From the NCBI GenBank assembly GCA_017395685.1, contig JAFQOD010000047.1:1-64000 (forward strand): a stretch of DNA of 64,000 bases, given 5' to 3'. Below the pieces are notes generated by a model. It searched no databases. It saw only the letters and a list, made by a program, of their open reading frames with translations, and was not told the DNA's origin. Both the position numbers and the translations under genes were made by a program. Position 1 is the stretch's first letter, and the number at the start of each line of letters is the position of its first letter. Below, piece after piece: positions 62,806-64,000 of the stretch. Source of the stretch: Clostridia bacterium (GTDB lineage Bacteria > Bacillota > Clostridia > Christensenellales > Aristaeellaceae).

Positions 62806-62950
62806 AAATAATTCCCTTTCCAGAAAAATTCCAAAAAATGGAACACTAATGTATGAATGCGTTCTTCTTAAGTAATATCACTTTTTCCAATAAAACGCAA
62901 GAGCAAATTTCATCTGTTTACATTTCCGCCTCAAAGGATTCACAAAAATG

Positions 62951-62981
62951 GCATATTCAATTCTCTTGCCGCACATAATAT
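62951..62981 (+). promoter_or_regulatory. Weak sigma-E-like promoter candidate
   Basis: GCATATT (62951-62957) and CATAATAT (62974-62981) resemble the sigma-E hexamers, but the spacer is 16 bases, longer than usual. It lies 36 bases before the nucleotidyltransferase start. Confidence 0.25.
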
Positions 62982-63016
62982 CAATATGCATTCTGCATAA
63001 GAAGGAGATGTGGCAT

Positions 63017-64000
63017 TTGTCGGTACAGGCGATTATCATGGCAGGGGGCGAAGGGGTGCGGCTCAGACCGCTGACGCTGAATCTGCCCAAGCCCCTGGTG
63101 CCGCTGCTGGGGGAGCCGGTAATGGGCTATGCGCTGAAGCTGCTGAAGATGCACGGCATCACGGATGTGGGGGCCACCTTATGCTATCAGCCCAGAAAAA
63201 TCCGCGCTGCCTTCGGCAAAGGGGAAAAATATGGGGTCAAATTGAAATATTTTGAGGAAACATCCCCCATGGGCACGGCGGGCAGCGTCCGCATGGCCAG
63301 GGAACAATTGAAGGGCACCTTTCTTGTTTTATCCGGGGATGGGCTGACCGATTGTGATCTGACCCGCGCCCTTTCCTTCCACAAAGAAAAAAAGGCATTG
63401 GCCACACTGGTGCTGCGCAGGGTCAGTGTGCCGCTTCCCTATGGGGTGGTGATGTGCGATCAGGAAAACCGCATCACCCGCTTTATTGAAAAGCCCACCT
63501 GGAGCCGGGTTTTCAGTGATTTGGTCAATACCGGCATCTATATTCTGGAACCGGAAATTTTTGATTATATACCCGAAACGGGCACCCCGGATTTCGGCAG
63601 GGATATCTTTCCTGCGCTGATGGAGGCTGGCATTCCTTTGTACGGCTTTGAAACCACCGGTTACTGGTGTGATGTGGGGGATCAGCGGGCCTATCTTTCC
63701 GCCCAGCAGGCGCTGCTCCGGGGCGAGGTGGCGCTTCCCCACGATCAGGGTATTCACGAAACGGCCAGGGTGGATGCCAGCGCCCGGATCGTGGGCCATT
63801 GCCTGATTGGCAGGGATGCCGTTATCGGGCCAGGGGCAGTGATTGAGAATGCCGTTATCGGGGAAAGGGCGGCAATCGGCCCCGGCGCAGTGATATCAGA
63901 CAGCTGTCTGTGGGAAAAAACGGTGGTGCAGGAAAGGGCTAGTCTGTCCAGCTGCATTCTGTGCGATGGGGCCGTGGCCAGAAAAGGGGCGCAGATTGCA
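63017..64000 (+). CDS. Sugar-1-phosphate nucleotidyltransferase (partial, 3' truncated by window)
   Basis: Starts at TTG 63017 (AAGGAG nine bases upstream) and stays open for 328 codons to the window edge. IIMAGGEGVRLRPLT with the LPKPLVPL motif (residues 6-33) is the nucleotide-binding start; LSGDGLTDCDL holds the metal-binding Asp, and IEKPTWSRVFSDLVNTGIY follows. From about residue 250 hexapeptide repeats form a left-handed beta-helix (IGPGAVIENAVIG). It resembles mannose-1-phosphate guanylyltransferases, often fused to a phosphomannomutase whose part would lie beyond 64000. Confidence 0.9.
   Translation, partial: MSVQAIIMAGGEGVRLRPLTLNLPKPLVPLLGEPVMGYALKLLKMHGITDVGATLCYQPRKIRAAFGKGEKYGVKLKYFEETSPMGTAGSVRMAREQLKGTFLVLSGDGLTDCDLTRALSFHKEKKALATLVLRRVSVPLPYGVVMCDQENRITRFIEKPTWSRVFSDLVNTGIYILEPEIFDYIPETGTPDFGRDIFPALMEAGIPLYGFETTGYWCDVGDQRAYLSAQQALLRGEVALPHDQGIHETARVDASARIVGHCLIGRDAVIGPGAVIENAVIGERAAIGPGAVISDSCLWEKTVVQERASLSSCILCDGAVARKGAQIA

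Overview
The window looks like a chromosomal segment of a moderately GC-rich member of the class Clostridia (Firmicutes). The pointers are the Bacillus/Clostridium gene orders yqfC-yqfD-phoH-pgpH-ybeY-cdd-era and rbgA-rnhB-yraN-comM-dprA-topA-trmFO-hslV-hslU, a T-box leader in front of valS, sporulation genes (cwlD, yqfC, yqfD), strong GGAGG ribosome binding sites and frequent TTG/GTG starts. I cannot name a genus. No tRNA, rRNA, CRISPR array or prophage was recognised. The only classical mobile DNA is the right end of an IS3-family element at the left edge.

Layout. 1-140: IS tail. 169-5716 (all minus): a methyltransferase-like protein, tex, a MATE exporter and cwlD. 5717-6350: a non-coding, AT-rich divergent region with five perfect DnaA boxes. 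6351-11314: a small membrane protein, dus, a large secreted SH3b-repeat protein (minus), yceD and rpmF. 11400-19567 (plus): T-box and valS, the coupled rRNA methyltransferases rsmH-rsmI, an esterase-like hydrolase, dnaX and a GNAT protein. 19710-27408: an unknown membrane protein (plus), then on the minus strand a SPOR protein, murG, a cysteine desulfidase, a hexuronate pair (uxaC plus an Eda-VOC fusion) and uridine kinase. 27553-36514 (plus except one transporter): the yqfC-to-era cluster with a YbeY-cytidine deaminase fusion, then an RlmA-like methyltransferase.

36575-63000 is entirely minus: a VOC protein; a 173-bp tandem repeat; a three-gene surface operon (phosphodiester glycosidase, Lgt-like membrane protein, RCC1 propeller); a MacAB-like export operon with two adaptors; hutP-like, cmk and plsC; a metalloprotease-like lipoprotein with hslVU; a hairpin-rich 437-bp gap; trmFO, topA, dprA and comM; a 1379-residue double glycosyltransferase; yraN, rnhB and rbgA. 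A truncated sugar nucleotidyltransferase (plus) ends the window.

Most genes are housekeeping: translation and ribosome maturation (valS, rpmF, rsmH/I, era, rbgA, ybeY, dus, trmFO, rlmA), DNA metabolism (dnaX, topA, dprA, rnhB) and envelope work (murG, cwlD, plsC, SPOR). The most unusual material is the DnaA-box cluster, a possible four-way-junction RNA/DNA element where xerC/codV usually lies, an intergenic repeat family shared by two distant loci, and several gene fusions (YbeY-Cdd, Eda-VOC, GT-GT).
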